Shown: positions 1 through 7,586 of the stretch, in pieces
How positions within the stretch are numbered: the stretch's first letter is position 1
How the letters are laid out: each line of letters begins with the position of its first letter
From: Syntrophales bacterium
Lineage (GTDB): Bacteria > Desulfobacterota > Syntrophia > Syntrophales > UBA8958
Direction of reading: 5' to 3'
NCBI GenBank assembly: GCA_023231165.1
Contig: JALNVY010000075.1
Coordinates: forward strand, 1 to 10,245
DNA: 10,245 nt
Made by a program: the position numbers and the translations under genes
The notes under the pieces: generated by a model
Told to the model about the DNA's origin: nothing
The model's input: the letters and a program-made list of their open reading frames with translations, nothing else
Database searches by the model: none

Positions 1-968
1 CCGATATTGATAAAGACGCCCCAAAAAATCATGATGGTAATCCCATACGCAATCAGGGTTCCCGATAAGTCTCTTGAATACTGGGCAATTTTTAAACCCC
101 ACAGGATCAGGGAAAGAAACAGGATCATCAAGACAACACCCCCGATAAAGCCCCATTCCTCGGCAAAAACGGAAAAGACAAAATCCGTTTGCTGCTCAGG
201 AAGGAATTTCAACTGTGTCTGCGTCCCCTTCAAAAAACCCTTGCCAAGAAATCCGCCGGAGCCGATGGCGATCATCGACTGAATGATATGATACCCCGAA
301 CCGAGGGGATCCCGCTCCGGGTCGAAAAACGTCAGTACCCGTTCTTTCTGGTAATCCTTGAAAAAATACCAGGCCAAAGGCGCCAGCAGCAGCCCTGAGG
401 ATACGGCAATGAGCAGATCCTTGATCCTGATCCCCACGAAAAGGATCATGGAGATAAAGATAATCAGCAGCATCAAGGCTGTTCCCAGATCAGGCTGGCG
501 GACAACGAACAAAAAGGGGACCAGAACAATAAAAAAGGGCGTTAAGAGATTTTTGATACTGTAGCGACTTTGGGTTCCGTGATCGCTGAAATATCTTGCC
601 AGGGAAAGGATAAGGGTCAGCTTGACCAATTCCGAGGGCTGAAAGGAGAATCCTCCGAGGACAAGCCAGCGTTGGGAGCCATGGGTCGTATATCCATAAA
701 AAGTCACAAAGATTAGCATCATGATGGCAACTCCATGGATAATATAAGCGTATTGAACAAGAATCCGATGATCAATGGAAAGGATGATCAGCATAAAGAG
801 CAGCCCCATGATTATCCACTGGATCTGTTTCAGATAAAGGGGGACCTTCGCCGTGGTGAGACTGAAACCGGTACTGTAGATGTTTATTACCCCCATGAAG
901 CATATTGCCAGAACAATACCCAGGAGGGGCCAATCAAAATTAATCAACCACTGTCTATCAAATTTCAT
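1..968 (-). CDS. rodA: RodA, SEDS-family peptidoglycan glycosyltransferase (C-terminus cut by window edge)
   Basis: Polytopic inner-membrane glycosyltransferase that polymerises lipid II into glycan strands in the elongasome, working with PBP2. My reading of the minus strand from ATG 968-966 is open for 322 full codons to the left edge. It shows the SEDS signatures: RWLVLGGFSFQPSELVKL (residues 100-117), RQPDLGTA (157-164) and LPEQQTDFVFSVFAEEWGF (256-274). Asp262 in the last motif corresponds to the essential Asp262 of E. coli RodA, and Glu113 lies in QPSE. About eight hydrophobic segments are visible. RodA proteins are usually about 370 residues, so roughly 45-50 C-terminal residues lie outside the window. 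The start codon overlaps the mrdA stop as ATGA, which indicates translational coupling; only a weak GAG stands upstream. FtsW is the alternative SEDS paralogue, but position after mrdA in an mre operon makes RodA the firm call. Confidence 0.97.
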   Translation of the reverse strand, partial: MKFDRQWLINFDWPLLGIVLAICFMGVINIYSTGFSLTTAKVPLYLKQIQWIIMGLLFMLIILSIDHRILVQYAYIIHGVAIMMLIFVTFYGYTTHGSQRWLVLGGFSFQPSELVKLTLILSLARYFSDHGTQSRYSIKNLLTPFFIVLVPFLFVVRQPDLGTALMLLIIFISMILFVGIRIKDLLIAVSSGLLLAPLAWYFFKDYQKERVLTFFDPERDPLGSGYHIIQSMIAIGSGGFLGKGFLKGTQTQLKFLPEQQTDFVFSVFAEEWGFIGGVVLMILFLSLILWGLKIAQYSRDLSGTLIAYGITIMIFWGVFINI

Positions 969-2860
969 TGCTCTGCTCGCTCATTGACGAAATTTCGCGT
1001 AGCGGGCGCCTTCGGCGCCGCCCGATTGGTTTTGAGATGGAAGTAGGCATCGACAATATTTCTTGCCACGGGGGCGGCAACAGCGCCGCCGCCACCAGCG
1101 TGCTCGATAATCACGGCAACGGCAATTTCCGGATGTTTATAAGGGGCAAAACAGGCAAAAAGGGCATGATCCCGAAAACGTCCGGAGAGAATCTTCGCCC
1201 TCCGGGCCGCTTCACCTTGGGGCAATCCCACTACCTGAGACGTTCCCGTCTTTCCCGCCACATCGGCCTCGGGTCTGCGCAGGGCGCTACCAGTGCCCCC
1301 TTTTTCATTTACCACCCCCCAAAGGCCTTGTCTTATTATTTCAATATATTCTGGAGGAACCGGAAGGATACTTTTCTTTTCCGGCGGGAACAATTTGACA
1401 ATTCTGCCGTCTGCCGCCTCGATCTGCTTGACGATTCTGGGACGCCAGAGGGCGCCGCCATTGGCCAAGACGCTAAAGGCGTTGGCAAGCTGAAGGGGGG
1501 TTACCAGATTGAAGCCCTGTCCGATAGAAACGGAGATAGTTTCCCCTAACTGCCAAGGCACCTTGCGTCTTGCCAGTTTCCAGGCCTTGGTGGGAACCAG
1601 CCCCGGTTTTTCCCTTGGCAGGTCAATGCCGCTAAGCTCACCGAACCCGAAAGCCCGGGCATATTCGGCTAATTTGTCGACGCCAAGCATTTTCCCGAGA
1701 TTATAAAAATAGACATCGCAGGACTCCACAAGCGCCCGGTGGAGATTCACCCATCCGTGGCCATGCCGCTGCCAGCAATGAAAGGTCCTGTTACCCAGTT
1801 CAAAAGAACCGTTGCAGAAGAACCGCGTGTCCGGGGTAATCAGACCTTCGGCAAGGGCCGCCGCGGCGACCACAACCTTATACGTCGAGCCGGGGGGATA
1901 CTGACCCGACACAGCCCTGTTTTCCATGGGATACAGGGGATCTTTAGATAGTCGATCCCAATCCTGCTTGGAGATTCCGGAGTTAAAAAGGTTGGGATCG
2001 AAAGAAGGGGTACTGACAAGGGCCAGGATTGATCCATCCCGTGGATCTATGACAACGGCGGTTCCGCGTCTGCCTGCCAGCGCCTCCCATGCCGCCTTCT
2101 GGAGATCAAAATCAATCGTCAGCACAACATTGTATCCTGGAACCGGAGAAATATGACCCAGGGCCTTGACCACCTTGCCGGTGACGTTGACTTCCACCTG
2201 TTCGGCTCCACTTTTACCGGCAAGATATTCATCGAGAAATTTCTCTATTCCGGATTTCCCGATAATGTCTCCCGGCCCCATCTCATCGTCATTCAGTTTT
2301 TCCAGTTCCTCTTTGCTTATTTCCCCTGTATACCCGATGACATGAGACATCATCTCGCCCCCGAGATACTTCCTCACCGGCGCCACTTCTACAACAACGC
2401 CCGGCAGATCAAGGGCATGGGTTTCTATAAAAGCCAATTTGGCCATGGTAATGTTCTTTTCGAGCCGAACCGGCACAAACGGTCTGGTTTTACCTACCAA
2501 CTGAGAATCATTGTTCAACGACAAACCCCTTTTTTCATAAAAGGCTTCCACTTCCTCTATGATGCGCTGGATGTCAACGACACGGCTCGGCACATAGACC
2601 AGATCGAAGGCCGCCTGATTATCCACGATGACCTGTCGATGGGTGTCCATAATCAGTCCCCGCAAGGGTGCGATCTTTCTCAGGCGGACACTGTTGTTTT
2701 CCGAGCGCAATTTGTATTCATCACCCTTGAATACCTGGAGATAGGCCAACCTGATGGTCAGAATAGTTATGGCAATCAGAACAATGACAAAAAGACGCTG
2801 AAAACGTTTTCGGAAATCCGCCGTATCATGGCCGTTAAGACGACCGAACATACCCATCAT
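965..2860 (-). CDS. mrdA: Penicillin-binding protein 2, elongasome transpeptidase
   Basis: Class B PBP that cross-links peptidoglycan during side-wall growth, paired with RodA and activated by MreC. The 631 residues show a short cytoplasmic N-terminus and one membrane anchor (about 22-42). A PBP dimer domain follows (about 60-240), with PLRGLIMD at 65-72 and IGKSGIEKFLDEYLAGKSG at 200-218. The transpeptidase domain spans about 265-605. The three catalytic motifs are present: STYK with nucleophile Ser325, SCD at 380-382 (the SxN position, where E. coli PBP2 has SAD), and KTGT at 537-540. Length matches the family (E. coli 633). The first ATG at 2860 is taken as the start; ATG codons at 2857 and 2851 are equally possible. 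The ribosome site is weak (AGG about 8 bases upstream). The gene begins 26 bases inside mreD, so it is probably translated by coupling. The C-terminal tail after about 610 is Ala/Arg-rich and non-conserved. Confidence 0.97.
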   Translation of the reverse strand: MMGMFGRLNGHDTADFRKRFQRLFVIVLIAITILTIRLAYLQVFKGDEYKLRSENNSVRLRKIAPLRGLIMDTHRQVIVDNQAAFDLVYVPSRVVDIQRIIEEVEAFYEKRGLSLNNDSQLVGKTRPFVPVRLEKNITMAKLAFIETHALDLPGVVVEVAPVRKYLGGEMMSHVIGYTGEISKEELEKLNDDEMGPGDIIGKSGIEKFLDEYLAGKSGAEQVEVNVTGKVVKALGHISPVPGYNVVLTIDFDLQKAAWEALAGRRGTAVVIDPRDGSILALVSTPSFDPNLFNSGISKQDWDRLSKDPLYPMENRAVSGQYPPGSTYKVVVAAAALAEGLITPDTRFFCNGSFELGNRTFHCWQRHGHGWVNLHRALVESCDVYFYNLGKMLGVDKLAEYARAFGFGELSGIDLPREKPGLVPTKAWKLARRKVPWQLGETISVSIGQGFNLVTPLQLANAFSVLANGGALWRPRIVKQIEAADGRIVKLFPPEKKSILPVPPEYIEIIRQGLWGVVNEKGGTGSALRRPEADVAGKTGTSQVVGLPQGEAARRAKILSGRFRDHALFACFAPYKHPEIAVAVIIEHAGGGGAVAAPVARNIVDAYFHLKTNRAAPKAPATRNFVNERAEQ

Positions 2861-3335
2861 GGAGCCAACCTATCCGGTGGAAAAACTTAAATAGAAACGG
2901 GCTTATCAAACTTATGATAACCAACTGGGGAAGAAAGTACAAGATGAGGTCAGAAAGGATATTCGTTCCGTAGATCATCTGGTTCAAAACCAGTAACCAT
3001 ATCCCCTCGATAAAACCACAACATAACGTGAACAGGACAACAAAGGGGGTGCTTTTCGCATATACCTGCAATGATACGAGATAGACCATGAGAAAAATAG
3101 AAGTATAGATGAGGGCGTAGAAACCAGAGTAGACGCCGGTTATGCAATCCATCATTAAGCCGAGAATCAGCGAGAGGATGCTTCCCTTAAGGGCAGGCAT
3201 GCGCAAGCCCGCGTAGATAACCAGGACGAGGGAGATCTCGACGGCAATCGAGTGAAAAAAAATCGTCCCTAAAATAGCGTGCTGAAAGACAACGAGCATC
3301 AGGAGAAACCAGGGGATCAAAACATAAAAAATCAT
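2835..3335 (-). CDS. mreD: Rod shape-determining protein MreD
   Basis: Small integral membrane protein of the elongasome, which with MreC couples cytoplasmic MreB to the periplasmic synthases. The 166 residues are almost wholly hydrophobic, with five to six membrane segments (about 5-25, 33-47, 49-67, 76-93, 97-118 and 133-152). The best conserved patch is LGLMMDCITGVYSGFYAL (58-75), matching the family pattern of G-L-x-x-D followed by a small-residue turn. The length is typical (E. coli 162). The ATG overlaps the mreC stop as ATGA; GGAG inside the lysine-rich mreC tail is the likely ribosome site, about 11 bases upstream. Its 3' end overlaps mrdA by 26 bases. Identification rests on this patch plus position, since MreD sequences diverge widely. 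Confidence 0.95.
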   Translation of the reverse strand: MIFYVLIPWFLLMLVVFQHAILGTIFFHSIAVEISLVLVIYAGLRMPALKGSILSLILGLMMDCITGVYSGFYALIYTSIFLMVYLVSLQVYAKSTPFVVLFTLCCGFIEGIWLLVLNQMIYGTNILSDLILYFLPQLVIISLISPFLFKFFHRIGWLHDGYVRSS

Positions 3336-4159
3336 TTTTTCTTTTTCTCCACTACCATCAGCACTAGCACTTCTTCCAGCCTGGTAAAATCAACCGCCGG
3401 AACCACCTCGATCCGCTGAAAGAGACCGGAATCCTTCTTATCCGCCCGGATTACGGTTCCCAGCAGTAATCCTTTGGGAAAAATCTCCGTCATCCCCGAA
3501 GATACTACCAGATCTCCCGCTTTGACCTCCTCCGTTTTGGCAATGTATTTCAGCACGCAACGCATCGTCCCGGAACCCTGCAGCATTCCCTGGACACGGG
3601 TTCCCTGCACCAAGGCGTCGATGTTACTGTTACCGTCGCTGATCAGGAGGACGCGCGAAACATGCCATGATGTTTCAATAATCCTTCCAAGAACCCCTTG
3701 CTCGTTCATAACCGGCAAGCCGTTCCTGATGCCATGGGAGGCTCCCTTGTTGATCAGGATCGTCTTGATCAGTGCTTTCTGGTCTATCCCGATAACCCTT
3801 GCAGTCATGGAAACATAACCAGTCTGTTCTTTCAGGGTGAGCAGTTTCTGCAGGCGCAGCCCCTCGATATAACCTTCCTGATACCGGAGCAACTGATTCT
3901 TCAACTGGTCGTTATCTCTTTTCAAACGCCTGTTTTCTTCTCCCAGTCCCACTAAAAAAAGATAACGGTTCCAAACCGTTATAGTTTTATCAAGGGGCAT
4001 CCTGATCAGGCGTTCGATAGGCGCCGCCACATCCAGGATAAGTTTTCTCATAAAACCCGTATCCGAAGGAATTCTCGTGCTCAAAATCAGGAGAATGATG
4101 GAGAAGACGATAACAAGGATGACGATAGCAGTCGGCCGGTATTTTTTTGGAATCGACAT
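3332..4159 (-). CDS. mreC: Rod shape-determining protein MreC
   Basis: Bitopic periplasmic scaffold of the elongasome that binds and activates PBP2. Counting from the ATG at 4159 (275 residues), there is one membrane segment (about 11-27) and a helical, probably coiled-coil, dimerisation stretch rich in E, K, R, L and Q (about 70-108). The beta-rich MreC domain follows, with INKGASHGIRNGLPV at about 136-150, the following QGVLGRI, and GDLVVSSGMTEIFPKGLLLG at about 215-234, both family hallmarks. The C-terminus is the basic string EKKKK. An in-frame TTG at 4177 would add six residues (MRIIRN). Neither start has a convincing Shine-Dalgarno, and I prefer the ATG by codon type. It is preceded by a gap of about 150-170 bases after mreB, and its stop overlaps the mreD start. 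Confidence 0.96.
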   Translation of the reverse strand: MSIPKKYRPTAIVILVIVFSIILLILSTRIPSDTGFMRKLILDVAAPIERLIRMPLDKTITVWNRYLFLVGLGEENRRLKRDNDQLKNQLLRYQEGYIEGLRLQKLLTLKEQTGYVSMTARVIGIDQKALIKTILINKGASHGIRNGLPVMNEQGVLGRIIETSWHVSRVLLISDGNSNIDALVQGTRVQGMLQGSGTMRCVLKYIAKTEEVKAGDLVVSSGMTEIFPKGLLLGTVIRADKKDSGLFQRIEVVPAVDFTRLEEVLVLMVVEKKKK

Positions 4160-4177
4160 ATTTCTGATGATTCTCAA

Positions 4178-4329
4178 GTCACATGAACAACCGGCAAACC
4201 TGTCCAGTCACAAAGAACTTTTGCAAGACGACAATGAAAGCGATCAATAAGAAAGTAAGCCTCACAGCGCCGCATCCTCCAAGGCTCAAAATCTTTTTCC
4301 CATTGTGATTAGAGGTTCTAACGGAGTCA
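4178..4329. other. Spacer between mreB and mreC; no clear terminator
   Basis: This is the only sizeable gap inside the mre-mrd operon. I see no GC-rich hairpin followed by a T run on the minus strand that would stop transcription after mreB. A weak GCCT/AGGC pairing near 4261-4287 has a large loop and is not convincing. A 33-codon minus-strand ORF (4275 to 4174) falls here and is described in the findings; I do not call it a gene. Confidence 0.4.
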
Positions 4330-5367
4330 TCACACCTGAAGGGTGACTTCCTTTAAAACGTCCAATTGATCGAGGGCCATTCCCGCACCTCTGGCAACAG
4401 TTGACAGCGGGTCGTCCGCAATGGTCACGGGAAGACCTGTTTCTTCGCGGATCAAGACATCCAGGTTTCTCAGCAAGGCACCGCCACCCGTAAGCATAAT
4501 ACCTCTATCCACTATATCCCCGGCCAGTTCCGGCGGCGCATTTTCCAGACAATTTTTCACAGTGTCCACAATCAGGCTGATCGGTTCTGTTATGGCTTCG
4601 CGAACTTCTTCAGAATTGATTTCGATAATTTTGGGGATGCCTGAAATCAGATCCCGTCCCTTCACTTCGACGGTGCGGATTTCCTTATCCGGATAGGCGC
4701 AGCCGATGGTCATTTTGATCATTTCCCCGGTTCGCTCGCCGATAAGAAGGCTGTACTTCCTCTTCATATACTGGACAATTTCTTCGTCAATCTTGTCTCC
4801 AGCGATACGCAGAGATTTTGCGTAGACAATGCCCGATAGAGAAATGACGGCAACTTCCGTCGTACCGCCGCCGATGTCGACAACCATGGAACTCGTTGGT
4901 TCCGTAATCGGGAGCCCAGCCCCAATGGCTGCGGCCATGGGTTCCTCAATGAGATAAATTTCCCGCGCCCCCGCAGATTCAACGGTTTCACGGACCGCCC
5001 TTCTTTCCACCTGGGTGATGCCCGAAGGCACGGACACTATTATTCTTGGCCGCACCAGCGTCCTGCGGTTATGAACGCTGAGGATGAAATGTCTGAGCAT
5101 CGCCTCGGTGATGTCAAAATCCGCTATGACTCCGTCCCGCATGGGGCGGATGGCCATGATATTTCCCGGGGTTCTTCCTAACATCTTCTTTGCTTCAGAT
5201 CCCACAGCCAGAACCTTTTTAACCCCTTTTGAATCCATGTGCACTGCCACCACGGACGGTTCACTCAAAACAATTCCTTTGCCCTTCACGTAAACGAGCG
5301 TATTGGCCGTCCCAAGGTCGATGGCCAGGTCACTGGAAAATTTTCCTAAAATCCAATCAAACAGCAC
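4330..5367 (-). CDS. mreB: MreB, actin-like rod-shape scaffold ATPase
   Basis: Membrane-associated bacterial actin whose filaments orient side-wall peptidoglycan synthesis by RodA/PBP2. All actin-fold nucleotide motifs are visible in 345 residues: phosphate-1 DLGTANTLVY (17-26), the connect-1 region EEPMAAAIGAGLPI (141-154), phosphate-2 DIGGGTTEVAVIS (164-176), and the adenosine motif TGGGALLRNLD (293-303). Length is typical (E. coli 347). The start MLFDWILGKFSSD includes an amphipathic N-terminus that may bind the membrane. The start codon is GTG (5367-5365), fixed by a strong AGGAGG seven bases upstream. It heads the operon mreB-mreC-mreD-mrdA-rodA, and a sigma70-type promoter lies just upstream. 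Confidence 0.98.
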   Translation of the reverse strand: MLFDWILGKFSSDLAIDLGTANTLVYVKGKGIVLSEPSVVAVHMDSKGVKKVLAVGSEAKKMLGRTPGNIMAIRPMRDGVIADFDITEAMLRHFILSVHNRRTLVRPRIIVSVPSGITQVERRAVRETVESAGAREIYLIEEPMAAAIGAGLPITEPTSSMVVDIGGGTTEVAVISLSGIVYAKSLRIAGDKIDEEIVQYMKRKYSLLIGERTGEMIKMTIGCAYPDKEIRTVEVKGRDLISGIPKIIEINSEEVREAITEPISLIVDTVKNCLENAPPELAGDIVDRGIMLTGGGALLRNLDVLIREETGLPVTIADDPLSTVARGAGMALDQLDVLKEVTLQV

Positions 5368-5374
5368 GCTTCTG

Positions 5375-5380
5375 CCTCCT
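5375..5380 (-). promoter_or_regulatory. Shine-Dalgarno AGGAGG for mreB
   Basis: A full AGGAGG reads on the minus strand seven bases before the GTG at 5367. It settles the non-ATG start of mreB. It is the strongest ribosome site in the window, in keeping with the high MreB copy number expected relative to MreC and MreD. Confidence 0.9.
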
Positions 5381-5394
5381 GTATTTTCTCAATA

Positions 5395-5422
5395 AATATA
5401 AATACATAAGCTCTTATGACAA
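5395..5422 (-). promoter_or_regulatory. Sigma70-type promoter of the mreBCD-mrdA-rodA operon
   Basis: On the minus strand, -35 TTGTCA (5422-5417, 5 of 6 consensus) and -10 TATATT (5400-5395, 5 of 6) are separated by 16 bases. The predicted start near 5388 leaves a short leader that contains the AGGAGG. A weaker second pair, TTGCTT (5465-5460) and TATAGA (5442-5437) with a 17-base spacer, lies upstream. The spacer of the main promoter contains a perfect inverted repeat. Prediction is from sequence only. Confidence 0.65.
5405..5418. repeat. Perfect inverted repeat inside the mreB promoter spacer
   Basis: CATAAG-CT-CTTATG, two 6-base arms with a 2-base centre. It fills most of the spacer between the -35 and -10 of the predicted mreB promoter, a usual location for a repressor operator. 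No regulator is identifiable from the sequence. Confidence 0.4.
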
Positions 5423-5461
5423 TCACTTAGCGTTGATCTATAGCCTATTTCCCGCACCTAA

Positions 5462-5488
5462 GCAATGCCTTTTTAAAAAGGTGATTGC
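5462..5488. repeat. 14-bp perfect palindrome with extended arms between mreB and the chaperone gene
   Basis: The core CCTTTTTAAAAAGG (5468-5481) is a perfect palindrome, flanked by GCAAT on the left (5462-5466) and ATTGC on the right (5484-5488), which are also complementary. It sits immediately upstream of the TATAAT at 5503-5508 and upstream of both predicted mreB promoters. It could be an operator acting on both divergent transcripts. It does not look like a terminator, because the paired core is A/T-rich and no coding region ends there. Confidence 0.5.
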
Positions 5489-5502
5489 ATTTTCTGTGGG
5501 AC

Positions 5503-5508
5503 TATAAT
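5503..5508 (+). promoter_or_regulatory. -10 element TATAAT for the chaperone gene
   Basis: A perfect TATAAT lies 42 bases before the ATG at 5550. No good -35 is found at 15-18 bases, and there is no extended TGn motif. The region where the -35 would fall is the right arm of the palindrome, which suggests an activator- or repressor-dependent promoter. The predicted transcript start is near 5515. Confidence 0.45.
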
Positions 5509-5549
5509 ATCAACGATGCTTCAAAAAAGGCGTCTATAAGGGGAACGGT

Positions 5550-7148
5550 ATGCTTGAGTTAATGAGAAAACATGCGCGAAACTGGATCATGAAGGTCCTC
5601 CTTGGCATTATTATCATCGTCTTCATCTTTTACTTCGGCTCCATGACGGGACGACAGAAGGCGGATGCCATCGCAACCGTTGACGGCAAGATCATCACCT
5701 ATCGGGAATATGAGAAGGAATACCGCGATCTGATCGATTTATATAATCGCCGCTCTGGCGGTCGCCTTACAGAAGACATGTTGAAGACCCTGAATCTTAA
5801 GCAGCAGGCCCTCGACAAACTGGTTTATCAGGCTATTTTGATGAAAAAGGCCCAGGATCTGAAGGTCAAGGTCACCGACGAAGAAGTCGGGGGTTTCATA
5901 TCCTCCCTGCCGGCATTTCAGAGAAATGGCGTCTTCGATGATCGCCTGTACCAGCAGATGCTTCGTTACAACAAGACTACACCGGATGATTTCGAAAATG
6001 AGCAGCGGAAATCACTCCTGGTCATGAAGCTGGAAGATCTTCTTCAGGACGGCGTCCATGTTTCCGACGAGGAGGTAAACAGTTTTTATGAGGCCCAAAC
6101 CGAAAAAATCAACGTATCTTTCGTGCGCCTGAGGGGTCAGGATTTTGTGAGTAAAGTTCAGGCGTCAACGTCCGATCTGGAGAAATACCTGAAAGAACAC
6201 AGCGGCGATTTTCGCTCTCCCGAACAGATTCAAGTCAAGTACCTGTTTTTTACAGCCCAGGATTTCATGACCAAGGTATCTGTGCCGGAAGAAGAAATTG
6301 CCGATTTCTATAACGGTCACAAGCAGCAGTGGACAAAGGCGGGGAAAACGCTTCCCCTGAGCAGCGTAAGGGATGGAATAGTCACCGAACTTAAGCATTC
6401 CCGAGCAATGAGGCTCGCCTATGAGGAAGCAAAAAAGGCTCGCGATACGATCTATCAGCAGGAAAATTTCGACGCTTACGCTGCCGCCCATCGCCTGCCG
6501 GTCGCTGGAACAGACTTTTTCACCGCTAAAAACCCTCCGGAAGCCTTCCGGCAGATACCGGATTTTGCAAAAACAGTCTTTGCCCTTCAGAAAGACGAAA
6601 TCAGCAATGTAATCGCTTCTGAAAAAGGCTATTATCTCCTCAAAGCTGCGGCAAAAAAGGCTGCGTATACACCGGAGCTAAAGGCCGTCGAAAAAGAGGT
6701 ACGCCAACGGTATGCGGCGCAGGAAGGCAGCCGCCTTGCCAAACAAGAGGCAGACGTGCTCCTCGCCCGCCTTAAGAAAGGGGATAAGCTACAGATTATC
6801 GGGAAAGAAAAGAATCTCAAATTAGAGGAAACAGGATTTTTCCTCCCCACTACCCCGGCCCCGAAGATCGGGACGTCTTCCCTGATCACGAAAACCCTTT
6901 TCCAACTCTCAGCGAAAAAACCTTATGGGGAAGAGGTTATCTTCATAAACGGTGACTACCTCCTGATCGAGTTTCGGGAAAGGGAGCAGTCGGACAGGCA
7001 GATCCAACCGGGACAAAGGGAGCAACTCAAGAAGGTGTATCTGGATTTAAAAAGGAACGAAGTGATCCAGTCATGGATGGAAGAAAGTAAAAGCGCCTTA
7101 ATCAAAGAGGGCAGACTGAAGATTACAAAAGATCTGAAAGACCTTTAA
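5550..7148 (+). CDS. SurA N-terminal-domain / PpiD-like membrane-anchored periplasmic chaperone
   Basis: A 532-residue protein with PpiD architecture: a short basic cytoplasmic tip (MLELMRKHARNW), one membrane anchor (about 14-30), then a long periplasmic part. Residues about 37-165 match a SurA_N_3-type chaperone domain (DAIATVDGKIITYREYEKEY at 39-58, QQALDKLVYQAILMKKAQ at 85-102, then FDDRLYQQMLRYNKTTPDDFE). PpiD proteins assist folding of proteins leaving the Sec translocon. The classic parvulin signature (a HIL strand and a GGDLGWF-like turn) is absent. A later segment, PDFAKTVFALQKDEISNVIASEKGYYLLKA (337-366), resembles only the last half of such a domain. The start is supported by AAGGGG six bases upstream of the ATG. 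It is divergent from mreB and convergent with the DUF2845 gene. I give no symbol because ppiD would imply an isomerase. Confidence 0.85.
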   Translation: MLELMRKHARNWIMKVLLGIIIIVFIFYFGSMTGRQKADAIATVDGKIITYREYEKEYRDLIDLYNRRSGGRLTEDMLKTLNLKQQALDKLVYQAILMKKAQDLKVKVTDEEVGGFISSLPAFQRNGVFDDRLYQQMLRYNKTTPDDFENEQRKSLLVMKLEDLLQDGVHVSDEEVNSFYEAQTEKINVSFVRLRGQDFVSKVQASTSDLEKYLKEHSGDFRSPEQIQVKYLFFTAQDFMTKVSVPEEEIADFYNGHKQQWTKAGKTLPLSSVRDGIVTELKHSRAMRLAYEEAKKARDTIYQQENFDAYAAAHRLPVAGTDFFTAKNPPEAFRQIPDFAKTVFALQKDEISNVIASEKGYYLLKAAAKKAAYTPELKAVEKEVRQRYAAQEGSRLAKQEADVLLARLKKGDKLQIIGKEKNLKLEETGFFLPTTPAPKIGTSSLITKTLFQLSAKKPYGEEVIFINGDYLLIEFREREQSDRQIQPGQREQLKKVYLDLKRNEVIQSWMEESKSALIKEGRLKITKDLKDL

Positions 7149-7194
7149 TTCCAAGTCGTCTTCATTCGGTTATCTTTGATGGATGCTGCATGAA
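7149..7194. other. Short convergent spacer
   Basis: Only 46 bases separate the chaperone stop from the DUF2845 stop. No bidirectional hairpin with a T run is visible, so where either transcript ends is not apparent. Confidence 0.4.
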
Positions 7195-7560
7195 TTAGCG
7201 GCCCTTGCATTCCGAGGCGCCGCGGCCACGGCCATCCGTTACTTCCTTGGCGAGCTTTCCCCCTTCGAAAGTCAGGATGTAAATGAAATCGTCTTTACCA
7301 CAATTGTAGGTCCACTGCTCCATGGTCTTGGTAGACTTGGCGCCCTTTGTTTTTGTCCCTGTTCCTTTTTTACGGGTCTCCTTGTCCCCCACTTTTTCCT
7401 TGAAGGTGGGCTTGCCGCACTCAATCAGAACCCTGCCTTTTGAGTCCCCGACACTCACCAATCCATCTCCACAGCGGAAGGCGTGCAGGGAAAAAGGGAA
7501 AGATAGGAGCAAGAGCAGGGACAAAATCCCCGTAAAGATGCCGCAGGTCGGGAAACGCAT
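7195..7560 (-). CDS. Secreted DUF2845 domain protein
   Basis: A 121-residue exported protein of unknown function. A signal peptide is clear: hydrophobic core at about 8-25 and a likely cleavage after SLHA (27), leaving a mature protein of about 94 residues. The mature part has the DUF2845 pattern: FRCGDGLVSVGDSKGRVLIECG (28-49), then EQWTYNCGKDDFIYILTFEGGKL (81-103). Four cysteines (30, 48, 87 and 118) could form disulfides in the periplasm. Between the two conserved blocks lies a Lys/Thr/Gly-rich stretch (about 58-79), low in complexity and probably disordered. The start is supported by AAAGGA with about seven bases to the ATG. It lies 26 bases after nadD, so it is likely the last gene of the proA-nadD transcript. 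Its function is unknown and the link to NAD or proline metabolism is positional only. Confidence 0.85.
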   Translation of the reverse strand: MRFPTCGIFTGILSLLLLLSFPFSLHAFRCGDGLVSVGDSKGRVLIECGKPTFKEKVGDKETRKKGTGTKTKGAKSTKTMEQWTYNCGKDDFIYILTFEGGKLAKEVTDGRGRGASECKGR

Positions 7561-7586
7561 ATCATTATCCTTTCTTACCTGTACGG

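Noticed and set aside
968..1549. Plus-strand open frame of 193 codons
   Set aside because: Antisense to the transpeptidase domain of mrdA; composition and lack of motifs mark it as a shadow frame.
2153..2890. Plus-strand open frame of 245 codons
   Set aside because: It lies antisense across the N-terminal half of mrdA, which has all PBP2 motifs. Its translation shows no recognisable domain and no ribosome site was seen, so it is a shadow frame.
4261..4287. Possible hairpin (GCCT/AGGC) after mreB
   Set aside because: The stem is four base pairs with a very large loop and no T run, so it is not a credible terminator.
5485..5508. TTGCAT and TATAAT as a promoter pair on the plus strand
   Set aside because: The spacer is only 12 bases, too short for sigma70; only the -10 element is retained.
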